Source of the DNA: Acidobacteriota bacterium
GTDB taxonomy: Bacteria; Acidobacteriota; Terriglobia; Acidiferrales; UBA7541
Direction: 5' to 3'
DNA length: 64,000 bases
NCBI GenBank assembly: GCA_003225295.1
Contig: QHYZ01000059.1
Location: 52,507-116,506 of the forward strand
The notes below the pieces were generated by a model. That model worked only from the letters and a program-made list of their open reading frames with translations, did not search any database and was not told the DNA's origin. Of this stretch, positions 63,314 to 64,000 are shown piece by piece. Each line of letters opens with the position of its first letter. Position 1 is the first letter of the stretch. A program made the position numbers and the translations under genes.

Positions 63314-64000
63314 CTACCGGAACCGGCGAATGACGAGTTTGTGGCGATCGGAGCGATAGAAGCCCAAGACGTACATAATTGCTTTGCCTTTGGTTGAATA
63401 AATGACCTGGCGAATACGCAGTAGTGGTTCGCGGCGCGGAATGGCGAGGAGCTCTGCGATTCTGGGATCGGCGGTTGTGGCGTCAATCTCTTCGTCGGCG
63501 TAGCCGAGTTCGACCTTGTAATTGCGTTCGAGGAGCGCGAACAGACTCTCGCGGCCGACGGGAGCATCCAGGAGTCCGGGAAACTCAGCGGCGCTAAGAT
63601 AGCAAGTCTCCAGGGCGAACGGCTCGCCGGCAGCGTGGCGCAAACGCTCGAGCTTAATCAGGTTGCTCGTTGGGCGGAGGGAGAGCCGCGCCGCCGCTTC
63701 GTGTTCGCTGTCGAGTATTCTTAAGAAGAGGACTTTGGAGCCGGCCCTCAGGCTGCGGCTGGCCATCTGTTCGGTGTAGCTCATCAACTTATTGAAGTGG
63801 ATTTTCGGAGGGGCAACAAACGTTCCAATGCCGCGACGACGCTCAACGAACCCTTCCCGTTCGAGCGAAGCAAGCGCGTGGCGCGCGGTCATCAAGCTGA
63901 CCTGGTGAATCTTCGCCAAGTTACGTTCCGAGTCGACGGCATCGCCCGGTCGTAATTGGCCGGATTCGATGCGTAGGCGGATGCCGGTTTGGATTCTCTG
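63314..64000 (-). CDS. GntR/HutC-family transcriptional regulator (N-terminus cut by window end)
   Basis: At least 228 codons; the frame is open to the window edge, and residues seen at 64000 (R-I-Q-T-G-I-R-L-R-I-E-S-G-Q-L-R-P-G-D) are the start of the winged helix, so few residues are missing. The recognition helix Q-V-S-L-M-T-A-R-H-A-L-A-S-L and wing R-R-R-G-I-G-T-F-V follow. The C-terminal 150 residues are a UTRA ligand-binding domain (L-E-R-L-R, E-T-C-Y-L, R-Q-V-I-Y-S-T). Such regulators sense sugar phosphates, amino acids or similar metabolites. The target genes should lie beyond the window. Confidence 0.87.
   Translation of the reverse strand, partial: QRIQTGIRLRIESGQLRPGDAVDSERNLAKIHQVSLMTARHALASLEREGFVERRRGIGTFVAPPKIHFNKLMSYTEQMASRSLRAGSKVLFLRILDSEHEAAARLSLRPTSNLIKLERLRHAAGEPFALETCYLSAAEFPGLLDAPVGRESLFALLERNYKVELGYADEEIDATTADPRIAELLAIPRREPLLRIRQVIYSTKGKAIMYVLGFYRSDRHKLVIRRFR

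Overview
The window looks like a chromosomal segment of an Acidobacteriota bacterium (moderately GC-rich). The best evidence is a cluster of large two-domain FtsX/MacB-type permeases that have no ATPase partner (the acidobacterial duplicated orphan permease type, ADOP), together with acidobacterial-type PadR regulators. An Oar-like TonB-dependent receptor, many secreted carbohydrate- and phosphate-active enzymes and Tat signal peptides fit the same picture. No rRNA, tRNA or CRISPR array was seen.

Layout. 1-2.3 kb: two overlapping sugar isomerase-type TIM barrels and a Tat-exported Gfo/Idh/MocA oxidoreductase. 2.4-6.2 kb: ICL/PEPM-family protein, NIPSNAP protein, divergent ArsR-type regulator, SDR, PilZ protein. 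6.9-8.6 kb: two-gene ABC exporter. 9.0-11.6 kb: membrane hybrid histidine kinase. 11.8-16.6 kb: secreted esterase, discoidin/clan-A-like glycosidase, double-thioredoxin-fold protein. 16.8-30 kb: TonB receptor, TPR protein, CRTAC1 (FG-GAP/ASPIC) protein, second TPR protein and a large haem-binding dehydrogenase-like protein, which could be one uptake/oxidation module. 30-36.3 kb: polysaccharide deacetylase, phospholipase C-type and acid phosphatase-type phosphoesterases, and a compact arsR-arsC operon with a clear promoter and operator. 37.7-49.2 kb: a divergent PadR/ADOP island, with a broken ADOP on the minus strand and three intact ADOPs on the plus strand. 49.6-57.2 kb: secreted beta-rich protein, split HExxH metallopeptidase, GH127 beta-L-arabinofuranosidase. 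57.4-59.5 kb: a type IV (AbiE-like) toxin-antitoxin pair whose antitoxin-like protein carries an N-terminal PD-(D/E)XK nuclease-like domain, behind a promoter with 18-bp-phased operator repeats. 59.9-62.5 kb: Ser/Thr kinase with a beta-propeller. 62.6-64 kb: ADOP remnant, group II intron-like debris, and a GntR/UTRA regulator cut by the window edge.

Two themes run through the window. First, several genes carry single-base frameshifts (about 39.25, 39.67, 40.87, 40.95, possibly 53.2, 54.45, 62.14 and 62.79 kb). Either this is real decay around mobile or duplicated genes, or the assembly has indel errors; the sequence alone cannot decide. Second, the gaps hold short remnants of recognisable genes (GH20-like, FtsX permease, carboxylesterase, CadC/adenylate-cyclase-type TPR protein, orphan Tat leader) and of group II introns and an IS200/IS605-type hairpin, pointing to high gene turnover.

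The candidate for a poorly described system is the nuclease-domain AbiEi/AbiEii pair at 57364-59482. All functional names are assignments from motifs read by eye; no database search was run.
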